From NCBI RefSeq assembly GCF_001050015.1, contig NZ_CVTB01000256.1, positions 1 to 56,292 on the forward strand: DNA of 56,292 nucleotides, in the 5' to 3' direction. The stretch comes from Mycolicibacterium malmesburyense. GTDB lineage: Bacteria; Actinomycetota; Actinomycetes; Mycobacteriales; Mycobacteriaceae. Below the pieces are notes generated by a model. That model had not been told where the DNA came from. It worked only from the letters and a program-made list of their open reading frames with translations, and ran no database searches. Position numbers and translations under genes: made by a program. Below, piece by piece: positions 46,145-53,889 of this stretch (the stretch's first letter is position 1; every line of letters begins with the position of its first letter).

Positions 46145-48454
46145 GTGGGCGACGGGGCTGATGGTTCGGTACCCACCCCATTGCACGATGTCCGGGTTAT
46201 CGAGATCAGCGACCGTATCGCCGGGGCCTACTGCGGCAAGCTGCTGACCGATGCGGGCGCCGACGTGGTCAAGGTCGAACCCCCCGAAGGCGATGCGCTG
46301 CGCCGGGTCACGGCGACCGGCACCCCGCTCGACGCGGGTGCCGATGCGCCGCTGTTCAGCTACCTCAATGCCGGAAAGCGCAGCGTCACAAGCCTTTCGC
46401 GAGAACTGCTGAGCTGGGCCGACGTCATCGTGGTGACGGCGGATGAGCCCACGGCCCGCCGGCGAGGCGTCGAGCCGGAAGAGCTGCTCGCAAGAGCGCC
46501 CGGGTGCATCGTCGTCTCGATCTCGGACTTCGGCTGGACCGGTCCGTGGTCGCAGCGGCCCGCGACCGAGTTCACGCTGCAGGCCGCATCCGGGCTCACC
46601 GGTTTCCGCGGCGACCCCGCCGGCCCGCCCATCTCCATCGGCGGAGAGCTGGGGGAGTACATGGGCGGGGTGTGGGCCGCCTACGGTGCACTGGCACTGC
46701 GGCGACGCGTGCTCGACGGTGGTGCGGGCGGCCACCTCGACATGTCAATGCTCGAGGCGATCACGCTGATGCAGAGCGGGGAGTGGCTGCATTCGGCGCT
46801 GCTGCAAGTTCCGCCGGTGCGGCGTTCGGTCGAGGTGCCCTCGATCGAACCCGCCAAGGACGGATACGTCGGTATCAGCATGGTCACCGGGCAGCAGTGG
46901 CTGGACTTCGCCGCGATGGTCGACTGCCCGGAGTTGACCGAGATCCCGCAGCTGCAGTTCCAGATCGGCCGCTGGGACTATCGGGACTGGATCCGCGAAC
47001 GCATCGACCCGTGGATGCGAGAACGGACGGTCGGCGAGATCGTCGAACTCGGGCAACTGTTCCGGCTGCCGTTGGCGGAGTTGGGCAACGGCGCGACGAT
47101 CCCGTCGATGGATCACCTTCGCGACCGCGGCGTCTACGTCGACAACCCGGCCGGATTCCGTCAGCCGCGACCGGCTTGGCTCATGTCGTCGGCGCGGCCC
47201 GCGCCGATCCGCGCCGCGCCCGCGGTCGGCGACGCCGATGGCGAGTCCCTCTGGGCGCCACGGTCATCCGCCGAGAGGCAGGATGCCACTGGGGACATGC
47301 CGCTCACCGGCGTACGGGTCGTCGACTTCACCGCGTTCTGGGCCGGGCCCGCCGCTACCCATTCGCTGGCCGCGTTCGGGGCCGACGTCGTCAAGGTCGA
47401 ATCGATCCAGCGCCCCGACGGGATCCGCTATTCGGGCGGCATGCGAAAAGACGTCGACGACTGGTGGGAGTACGGCTGGGTGTTCCACGCGATGAACACC
47501 AACAAGCGGTCGGTGACCCTCGATCTGCAGTCGGAGGAGGGACTTCGGCTGGTGCGCAGACTGATCGGCCAGGCCGACGTCGTGGTGGAGAACTTCTCGC
47601 CCAGGGTGATGGAGCAGTTCGGCCTCGGCGCGCAGGCCTTGCTCGAGCTCAACCCGCGCCTCGTCGTGGTCCGGATGCCCGCGTTCGGGCTCACCGGACC
47701 CTGGCGCGACCGCGTCGGTTTCGCTCCGACCATGGAGCAGATCGCCGGACTGGCCTGGGTGACCGGTCTGCCGGACGGCCCGCCGATCGCCCCGCGCGGG
47801 GCATGCGATCCGCTCGCCGGCGCGCATGCCGCGTTCGCGACGCTCGCGGCGCTCGAGTTCACCGACCGCACCGGGGAAGGCCAACTCGTCGAGGTCCCCA
47901 TGGTCGAGGCGGTGCTGAACGTGACCGCCGTGCAGACCATCGAATACGAGGTGTTCGGACGGGTGATGGAACGGCGCGGCAACCGCGGACCCGGGTCGTC
48001 CGTGCAGGACGTGTATCGCTGTGCGGGGGAGGACAACTGGCTGGCCGTCGCCGCGCGCACCGAATCTCAACGCACCGCATTGGCCGAGGTCACCGGCGGT
48101 GTGACGCTCGACGCCTGGCTCGCCGAACGTGACGCCGAGGCCGCGGCCGACCAACTGACACGAGCCGGGGTACCCGCCGAGGTGGTGGTGTCGCCGTCTC
48201 TCGTCACCGAGAACCCGCAACTTCGGCACCGCGGCTTCTTCGAACGCCTCGACCATCGCAGCACGGGGGAGAACCTTTATCCGTGTCCGCCGTTCGCCCG
48301 GCTGCCCGCCATCCGACGATGGCTGCGGAAGCCGCCGCCGACGCTGGGTGAGCACACGGCGGAGGTCCTCACCGCGTTGTGTGGGGTGGACGAAAACGAT
48401 CTGCACCGGTTCGCGGCCCAGGGCGTCATCGGGTCACGCCCGAAGGGGCTGTGA
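46145..48454 (+). CDS. Tandem family III (CaiB/BaiF) CoA-transferase fusion
   Basis: The 769-residue protein has two complete CaiB-like halves (about residues 10-345 and 385-769). Each half opens with the VRVIEIS/VRVVDFT strand and a GADVVKVE segment. The first half has the catalytic-type Asp199 in GHLDMSMLEA; the second has Glu583 in QLVEVPMVEA at that place. These enzymes move CoA between acids. GTG 46145 stands five bases after GGGAGG; GTG 46139 overlaps it. The gene ends 2 bases before the convergent P450. It could activate the cluster's acid substrate, in place of or besides the ligase at 50917. Confidence 0.9.
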   Translation: MGDGADGSVPTPLHDVRVIEISDRIAGAYCGKLLTDAGADVVKVEPPEGDALRRVTATGTPLDAGADAPLFSYLNAGKRSVTSLSRELLSWADVIVVTADEPTARRRGVEPEELLARAPGCIVVSISDFGWTGPWSQRPATEFTLQAASGLTGFRGDPAGPPISIGGELGEYMGGVWAAYGALALRRRVLDGGAGGHLDMSMLEAITLMQSGEWLHSALLQVPPVRRSVEVPSIEPAKDGYVGISMVTGQQWLDFAAMVDCPELTEIPQLQFQIGRWDYRDWIRERIDPWMRERTVGEIVELGQLFRLPLAELGNGATIPSMDHLRDRGVYVDNPAGFRQPRPAWLMSSARPAPIRAAPAVGDADGESLWAPRSSAERQDATGDMPLTGVRVVDFTAFWAGPAATHSLAAFGADVVKVESIQRPDGIRYSGGMRKDVDDWWEYGWVFHAMNTNKRSVTLDLQSEEGLRLVRRLIGQADVVVENFSPRVMEQFGLGAQALLELNPRLVVVRMPAFGLTGPWRDRVGFAPTMEQIAGLAWVTGLPDGPPIAPRGACDPLAGAHAAFATLAALEFTDRTGEGQLVEVPMVEAVLNVTAVQTIEYEVFGRVMERRGNRGPGSSVQDVYRCAGEDNWLAVAARTESQRTALAEVTGGVTLDAWLAERDAEAAADQLTRAGVPAEVVVSPSLVTENPQLRHRGFFERLDHRSTGENLYPCPPFARLPAIRRWLRKPPPTLGEHTAEVLTALCGVDENDLHRFAAQGVIGSRPKGL

Positions 48455-48456
48455 AT

Positions 48457-49698
48457 TCAGCGGCCGCGCAACGAAATCGGCATCGCGTGAAAGATCGTCA
48501 TGTTGTTGGTCAGGTTCGGGTAGGTGACGTCGACCGGCCCGAGTTCGATGTCCTCGGCGCGGCACAACACCTCGTCGAGCACTGCGCGGATCTCCGCGCG
48601 CGCCAGCATCGCCCCGAGGCAGTGGTGCGGACCTCCGCCGCCGAACGCCACATGCGGATTGTCGGCGCGGCCGATGTCGAACGTGAACGGGTCGCCGAAG
48701 ACTTCCTCGTCGCGGTTGGCCGACCGCAGCATCGACACCACGCGCTCACCGCGCGGGATCGTGACGCCGTCGATCTCGACGTCGGCCTTGGTGACCCGGC
48801 TCCAGAACGCCACCGGCGTCGACCACCGCAGCACCTCCTCGACCGCCGTCTGACGCACGGACGGATCGGTGCGGTAACGCTCGATCTGTGCCGGATTGTC
48901 GACGAACGCCCGAAGTCCGTACGCCAGAGCGTTCTTCGTGGTGTCGCTCCCGGCGAACGCGATGACGAAGAAGAAGATGTCGAGCTCGGCGGCCGGAATC
49001 GACAGTTGCTCACCATTCTCGTCGGTGACGACCGCGGTGGCCAGCGTGCTCCAGATGTCGTCGGCGGGATGCAGGCGCTTCTCGGCGGTCAACTCTGCGG
49101 CATAGGTGAAGATCTTGCCGAACAGTTCGAGGTGTCGGTGTTCGGCTTCCGGGCCCGACCCCGCCGAGTTCGCCTGCAGGATGAGGTCGAAGGTGTCGAA
49201 GATCTCCGGCCTGTCCTGTTCGGGTATCCCGACGATGTCCCCGATCACCGACATGGGCAACGCGTCGGCGACGTCTTCGATCCAGTCGCCCCCGCCGGAC
49301 TCGAGGAGGTGGTCAATCATCGCCGCGGCGCGCCGGCGAATGTCGTGCTCCAGCTTCGCGATCGCCTTCGGCGTGAACGCGTGCGACAGCACCCGGCGCC
49401 GCTTGAGCAGAACCGGCGGGTCCATGTTGATGATCGTCGGAAACGAGCCCACCGCGCCCACGCCTTGGATCAACGGCCCCTCGGCCGCGGTGAACGATTC
49501 GGTGTCGCGGTGGATCCGGTGCGCATGATGCAGCTTGGTGGTGATCCAGAAGCCGTGCTTGAGCGTTTCCGCCACGCGATCGGTGAGACCATGCCGGAAG
49601 ATCGGCCGCTCGCGACGCAACTGTGTGAACAGCTCGTCAGGAAACCCGTTCTGCCACAACGCCGGATCCGACAAATCGACCGGTGTCATGGTTGGCAT
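48457..49698 (-). CDS. Cytochrome P450 (third)
   Basis: The 413-residue P450 has the I-helix FAGSDTT, ExxR in EEVLRWSTP and the heme loop FGGGGPHHCLGAMLAR. The FPTIINMDPP segment ahead of the B-C region is typical for bacterial forms acting on steroid or terpenoid-like substrates. It is divergent from the Rieske oxygenase, with the second copy of the 22-bp element between them. It meets the CoA-transferase tail to tail. Redox partners are not encoded next to it. Confidence 0.93.
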   Translation of the reverse strand: MPTMTPVDLSDPALWQNGFPDELFTQLRRERPIFRHGLTDRVAETLKHGFWITTKLHHAHRIHRDTESFTAAEGPLIQGVGAVGSFPTIINMDPPVLLKRRRVLSHAFTPKAIAKLEHDIRRRAAAMIDHLLESGGGDWIEDVADALPMSVIGDIVGIPEQDRPEIFDTFDLILQANSAGSGPEAEHRHLELFGKIFTYAAELTAEKRLHPADDIWSTLATAVVTDENGEQLSIPAAELDIFFFVIAFAGSDTTKNALAYGLRAFVDNPAQIERYRTDPSVRQTAVEEVLRWSTPVAFWSRVTKADVEIDGVTIPRGERVVSMLRSANRDEEVFGDPFTFDIGRADNPHVAFGGGGPHHCLGAMLARAEIRAVLDEVLCRAEDIELGPVDVTYPNLTNNMTIFHAMPISLRGR

Positions 49699-49729
49699 GT
49701 GGGCTCCCTTCGCCTTCTTGACCCAGAAT

Positions 49730-49751
49730 GCCTAAAATAGTAAAAATAGGC
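49730..49751. promoter_or_regulatory. Shared 22-bp element, copy 2 (P450/Rieske oxygenase divergent promoter)
   Basis: Perfect outer arms GCCTA and TAGGC enclose AAATAGTAAAAA. The reverse complement matches the element at 41905-41926 at 20 of 22 positions, including the ACTATTT centre. It lies 32 bases from the P450 start and 51 from the Rieske oxygenase start. It is clearly AT-rich in GC-rich DNA. Confidence 0.85.
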
Positions 49752-49801
49752 AACGGACAGCGCCGCTGACGTCGGCTGGTGCGTGCGCGAACGGAGTTGC
49801 G

Positions 49802-50917
49802 ATGACGGACATGGTCGACGAATCAACCCTCGATCCGTCGGAGCGCGAGTTCGGGCCCAGCGGAATCAGCCTGTCGAAGTACCGGTTCCCGACCGGGTGG
49901 TTCATCATCGGGTTCTCCTCCGATCTGGGCGCCGGCCAGGTCAAACGCGCCCACTACTTCGGTGAGGAGCTGGTGATCTTCCGGACCCGGTCGGGCCGGG
50001 TCAGCGTGCTCGACGCCTACTGCCAGCACCTGGGCGCCAACATGGGTGTCGGGGGCACCGTCGAGGGTGAGCACATCGTCTGCCCGTGGCACGGCTGGCA
50101 CTGGACCGGCGACGGCACCAACGCGCTGATCCCGTACAGCAAGATCGGCTGCAAACAGAATGTCCGCATCAAGCGGTATCCCAGCACCGAGTGGTACGGC
50201 TTCATCCTGGTCTGGCATGAACGGCACGGACGCGCCCCGTACTGGCAGCCGCCGGTGTTACCCGAACTCGAGACCGACGAGTATTACCCGCTGCACCCGC
50301 ACACCCGGATGGTCAACCGCGTCAAGGTGCACGCGCAGATGATCATCGAGAACGCCGCCGACCCGTACCACGTGCAGTATGTGCACAAGGCCGCCAACCC
50401 CGCCAACACCGCGTCGTTCGAAGTCTCCGGCTACCACCTGCACGCGACGGTGAACGCGAATTTCGGTGGGGGACGGGCGAAGACGTGGCTCACACCGAAC
50501 GGGCCGGTGGACGCGAAGATCATCTACGACAACTACTCGCTGGGCCTCGGAGTGGTGCGCTTCCCCTCGGAGTTGGTCGCCACCGTCCAGGTGACCGGTC
50601 AGACCCCGGTCGACGAGGACTACACCGACTACTTCTACACCCAGGCGTCGATCCGCGAACCGGGCGACCGTGGTGCCAAGCCGACCGGCCGGGCCGCGAA
50701 GTTCCTACAGCTGCAGCAGGAGGTCATCAAACAGGACTTCTTCACCTGGGAGAACATGAAGTACCTGGAGAAGCCGAACCTCGCACCGGAGGAGGCCCGC
50801 GACTACGCGGCGCTGCGGCGCTGGGCGCATCGCTTCTATCCCGGACCGGAGCCGTCGCCGACCGACTTCGGATATACCGCCACCGGCGAGCCCGACCCCT
50901 CCGCAGCGGACGCTTGA
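49802..50917 (+). CDS. Rieske non-heme iron oxygenase, KshA-like
   Basis: The 371-residue terminal oxygenase has the Rieske cluster ligands C74-x-H76 and C94-PW-H97. Mononuclear iron ligands lie in NAADPYHVQYVHK (Asp187, His190, His195). The size and start resemble the 3-ketosteroid 9-alpha-hydroxylase KshA group, though other substrates occur in this branch. Start ATG 49802. The TGA stop shares a base with the ligase start. A reductase partner is not seen in the window. It is probably controlled through the 22-bp element upstream. Confidence 0.9.
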   Translation: MTDMVDESTLDPSEREFGPSGISLSKYRFPTGWFIIGFSSDLGAGQVKRAHYFGEELVIFRTRSGRVSVLDAYCQHLGANMGVGGTVEGEHIVCPWHGWHWTGDGTNALIPYSKIGCKQNVRIKRYPSTEWYGFILVWHERHGRAPYWQPPVLPELETDEYYPLHPHTRMVNRVKVHAQMIIENAADPYHVQYVHKAANPANTASFEVSGYHLHATVNANFGGGRAKTWLTPNGPVDAKIIYDNYSLGLGVVRFPSELVATVQVTGQTPVDEDYTDYFYTQASIREPGDRGAKPTGRAAKFLQLQQEVIKQDFFTWENMKYLEKPNLAPEEARDYAALRRWAHRFYPGPEPSPTDFGYTATGEPDPSAADA

Positions 50918-52518
50918 TGCCCGCGGACCGACCGTGGCGCATCGAGCCCGCCGCGTTCGGCGTCGAGCGTTTCACGGTCGCGTCGGTTCTGGATCGACGT
51001 GCCGACCAGTTCGGGGACCGGGTGATGATGTCGATCGACGGCACGCCGATCACGTTCACCCAGATGCGCGACCGGTCCCGCGCGGCCGCGTCCATCCTGG
51101 CCGACCGCGGCGTCGGCCGCGGTGACACCGTGGCCCTGTTCGCGGAGACGTGCGCGGAGTGGGTGTACTTCTGGCTCGGCGCCGCTCGCATCGGTGCGGT
51201 GAGCGCCGCGGTCAACGCCGCCAACAAGGGCGATTACCTCGCGGGCGCACTGAACCTGTCGCAAGCCAGGCTCGTGGTGACCGACGCCGCACGCCTGGAC
51301 CGGTTCACCGAGGTCGCCGAGCGGCTCCACACCGCGGCGGAAGCCCTTCTTCTCGATGACTCGGTCGCGACGCGATTGACGGCGGTGCAGCCTCCCATGT
51401 CATCGTCGGAGCCCACCGAGTCCGACGAGGTGGGCGCGCTGTTCTTCACCTCCGGCACCACCGGGCCGTCGAAGGCGGTAGCGACCACCTGGCACTACCT
51501 GTTCGTCGCGGCCGCAACCGTCGCATCGGCGTGGGAGTACGGCCGCGGCGACGTGATCTGGACGGCGATGCCGCTGTTTCACCTAAGCGCCGCGCCGACG
51601 GTGCTGGCCCCGATGCTCGTCGGCGGCACCAGCGTGCTTGCGAGCGCATTTCATCCCCCGGGGGTGTGGGACGAGTTAACCGCCTGTGGCGCAGCAGGGT
51701 TCGCCGGAGCCGGCGCGATGGTGTCGATGCTGTGGAATCTGCCCCCGAGTCCGCGCGACGCGCAGCTCGGAATCCGGTTCATCTCCGCCGCGCCCATCTC
51801 GCGCGAGATGTACCGCGCGATCGAGGACCGGTACCGCTGCCGTGTGGTGACGATGTACGGGATGACCGAGGCGTTCCCGCTCGCCTACAAAGCGGTTTCG
51901 GACGACGGCGTCCCGGGTACGTCTGGTCAAGTCAACCCGGCCTTCGAGGTGCGCATCGTCGACGGGGACGGTCGCCCCGTGGCCGCTGATGTGACAGGTG
52001 AGATCGCGTGCCGGCCGCGGACTGCGCATGTTATGAGCGAGGGGTATGTGTCGTCCGCGCCCGGACACCGCGGGCTGCGAATCGACCCCCACCCGGAGTG
52101 GTTCCGAACCGGCGACCTGGGTTTCCTCGACGAGAACCAGAATCTGACGTTCGTCGACCGCGCCAAGGACTCCTTGCGCAGGCGCGGCGAGAACATCTCC
52201 TCGGTCGAGCTCGAGCAGGCCGTCATGCGACACCCGGCGGTCGCCGAAGCCGCCGCGGTGGGCGTGCCCAGCGAGTTGGGCGAGGACGACATCCTGGTCG
52301 TGGTGGCCGTGCGCCCCGGCGCGACCGTCGACTTTTCCGAACTGCTCGACTTCTGCGCCGCCCGCATGCCGTACTTCTGTGTGCCCCGATACCTCGAGGT
52401 GCTCGACGAGATCCCGAAGAACATCATCGGGCGGATCCGCAAGGACCTCCTGCGCGGCCGGGGCCTCGGCCCCGGAGCGTGGGACCGAGAAGCCAACGGC
52501 TATCTGCTGAGTCGGTGA
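50917..52518 (+). CDS. Acyl-CoA ligase (AMP-forming), CaiC-like
   Basis: The 533-residue ANL-family enzyme has the P-loop FFTSGTTGPSKAV and the adenylate motif MYGMTEAFPLAYK. The hinge region YVSSAPGHRG leads to FRTGDLGFLDENQNLTFVDR and RRRGENISSVELE. At the end IPKNIIGRIRKD has Arg506 where the family has its adenylation Lys. The start ATG 50917 shares a base with the oxygenase stop. It would make CoA thioesters of the cluster's acid if active. The Arg substitution could limit adenylation; thioester formation may persist. Confidence 0.92.
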   Translation: MPADRPWRIEPAAFGVERFTVASVLDRRADQFGDRVMMSIDGTPITFTQMRDRSRAAASILADRGVGRGDTVALFAETCAEWVYFWLGAARIGAVSAAVNAANKGDYLAGALNLSQARLVVTDAARLDRFTEVAERLHTAAEALLLDDSVATRLTAVQPPMSSSEPTESDEVGALFFTSGTTGPSKAVATTWHYLFVAAATVASAWEYGRGDVIWTAMPLFHLSAAPTVLAPMLVGGTSVLASAFHPPGVWDELTACGAAGFAGAGAMVSMLWNLPPSPRDAQLGIRFISAAPISREMYRAIEDRYRCRVVTMYGMTEAFPLAYKAVSDDGVPGTSGQVNPAFEVRIVDGDGRPVAADVTGEIACRPRTAHVMSEGYVSSAPGHRGLRIDPHPEWFRTGDLGFLDENQNLTFVDRAKDSLRRRGENISSVELEQAVMRHPAVAEAAAVGVPSELGEDDILVVVAVRPGATVDFSELLDFCAARMPYFCVPRYLEVLDEIPKNIIGRIRKDLLRGRGLGPGAWDREANGYLLSR

Positions 52519-52529
52519 AGGAGTCGGAG

Positions 52530-52943
52530 ATGTCATTGAGCTACCAACAGCAATTCGTGCTCGACGGGTTGGCCGGACGGGCCGCGATCCTCAACCTCGA
52601 CGCCAGGCACAACCGGTTGTTTTCGAGCGGCGACCTCGCCGGTTGGCTCGCCACGTTCCGCCATTCCGGTGCGACCTACGCCAGGGGCGACGAATCGTTC
52701 ACCAACCTCGCCGATGCCTTCCACGGCGGGGAGGGGCGCAGGCTGGTCACCGTCGACCACGACATCGCCGTCGACGGCGTCGAGGCGACCCAGCACTGCG
52801 TCGCACTGCTGTTCCGCGACACCGAATTGGAGGCCACCGGCAACTTCAGCGACCGCCTCGTCTATGAACGCGGCGGGTGGTACTTCGCCTCACGCCACCT
52901 GGCGTGGGATGCGGTTCCTCGCGAGAGCGCGCTACCGGGGTGA
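52530..52943 (+). CDS. SnoaL-like (NTF2-fold) protein
   Basis: The 137-residue protein has the NTF2-like pattern of an N-terminal helix (LDARHNRLFSSGDLAGWLATF), a beta-strand region and the end RLVYERGGWYFASRHL. Relatives include ring hydroxylases, dehydratases and steroid isomerase-like proteins; catalytic residues cannot be fixed by eye. AAGGAG stands 6 bases before ATG 52530; an earlier GTG at 52515 is in frame. Its stop overlaps the following hot-dog gene by 4 bases. Position suggests a pathway enzyme such as a dehydratase or isomerase. Confidence 0.82.
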   Translation: MSLSYQQQFVLDGLAGRAAILNLDARHNRLFSSGDLAGWLATFRHSGATYARGDESFTNLADAFHGGEGRRLVTVDHDIAVDGVEATQHCVALLFRDTELEATGNFSDRLVYERGGWYFASRHLAWDAVPRESALPG

Positions 52944-53470
52944 CCGGCACCGTCCGGTTCGAGCTCGCGTTCGGAACGTATGAGGACGCGCTGCGGATGG
53001 TCGGTTTGCGTACAGAGCCGAGGCACGCCGTGTCGGCGGTCAGCGCCGCCCGGATCCAGCACTTCGCGGCCATGGTCCGCGACGCCAACCCGTCGTATTG
53101 GGAGGAGGATTTCGCCCGACGGCAGTGGGGCGGGCTGCTCGCCCCGCCGGGGTTGTTGATGGGTTGGCTGACCCCACCGCCATGGCTGCCAAACGGGCAG
53201 CCGCCGGTCGCGGCGATCGCGCTGCGGGTGCCGCTGCCCGGCACGACGTTCATCAACGCCGCCAACGAGGCCGAGTTCCACAGCCCCATCGTCGAAGGCG
53301 ACCGGCTGACCGTCGTCGAGGAGGTGGTCTCGGTGTCCCCGCAGAAGAGCACCCGGCTCGGGGTCGGGCACTTCGTCGAGACATGCGACGAATTCCGCCG
53401 CGACGACGGGACATTGGTTGCGCTCAACCGCAACACGTTGTTCCGGTTCACCCCCGGGGAGCTGGCGTGA
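52940..53470 (+). CDS. MaoC-like hot-dog protein, N-terminal-type subunit
   Basis: The 176-residue protein resembles the FAS1-dehydratase/MaoC N-terminal type: RIQHFAAMVRDANPSYWEED near the start, GGLLAPPGLLMGWL, and a beta segment with GDRLTVVEEVVSVSPQKSTRLG. GTG 52940 overlaps the preceding stop. It is followed with a 4-base overlap by a second hot-dog protein, the arrangement of heteromeric enoyl-CoA hydratases such as ChsH1/ChsH2 in steroid side-chain breakdown. The catalytic Asp-His pair is not clear in this subunit. Confidence 0.85.
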   Translation: MTGTVRFELAFGTYEDALRMVGLRTEPRHAVSAVSAARIQHFAAMVRDANPSYWEEDFARRQWGGLLAPPGLLMGWLTPPPWLPNGQPPVAAIALRVPLPGTTFINAANEAEFHSPIVEGDRLTVVEEVVSVSPQKSTRLGVGHFVETCDEFRRDDGTLVALNRNTLFRFTPGELA

Positions 53471-53889
53471 AGGCCTCCGCGGGCATCCAGTGGACGCAGG
53501 TCGCCGTCGCATCGGACCTGCCCGAGGTGGTGGACCACATCGACTACGAGCGGGTCGTGATGAACGCGGGCGCGACATGGGATTACTTTCCGGCGCACTA
53601 CGATCCGCGTTACGCCGAACGACACGGCCATCCGACGATCTTCGTCAACACGATGCACGTCGCCGGATTCGTCGACCGGGTCGCGACGGACTGGGCCGGC
53701 CCGTACGCCCGCGTGGTCCGCCGCAAGATCACCCTGCTCGGGTCGATCTACGCCGGCGATTCGATGGTGGGCCGCGGCCGCGTGCTGGCCAAGCGCGACC
53801 GACGGCTCGTCGATCTGGCGATCACGGTGTCGAACCAGCGCGGAGAACTGTGCTGCCCCGCCGAAGTCACGCTCGAGCTGTCAGGATAG
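53467..53889 (+). CDS. MaoC-like hot-dog protein, second subunit
   Basis: The 140-residue protein has NAGATWDYFPAHYDPRYAERHGHPTIFVNT, in pieces the MaoC hydratase motif with Asp and His (HYDP and HGHP). A beta-rich second half follows. GTG 53467 overlaps the stop of the first hot-dog gene. Together the two probably form a hydratase acting on a bulky enoyl-CoA. The end overlaps the convergent aldehyde dehydrogenase by 9 bases. Confidence 0.87.
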   Translation: MKASAGIQWTQVAVASDLPEVVDHIDYERVVMNAGATWDYFPAHYDPRYAERHGHPTIFVNTMHVAGFVDRVATDWAGPYARVVRRKITLLGSIYAGDSMVGRGRVLAKRDRRLVDLAITVSNQRGELCCPAEVTLELSG

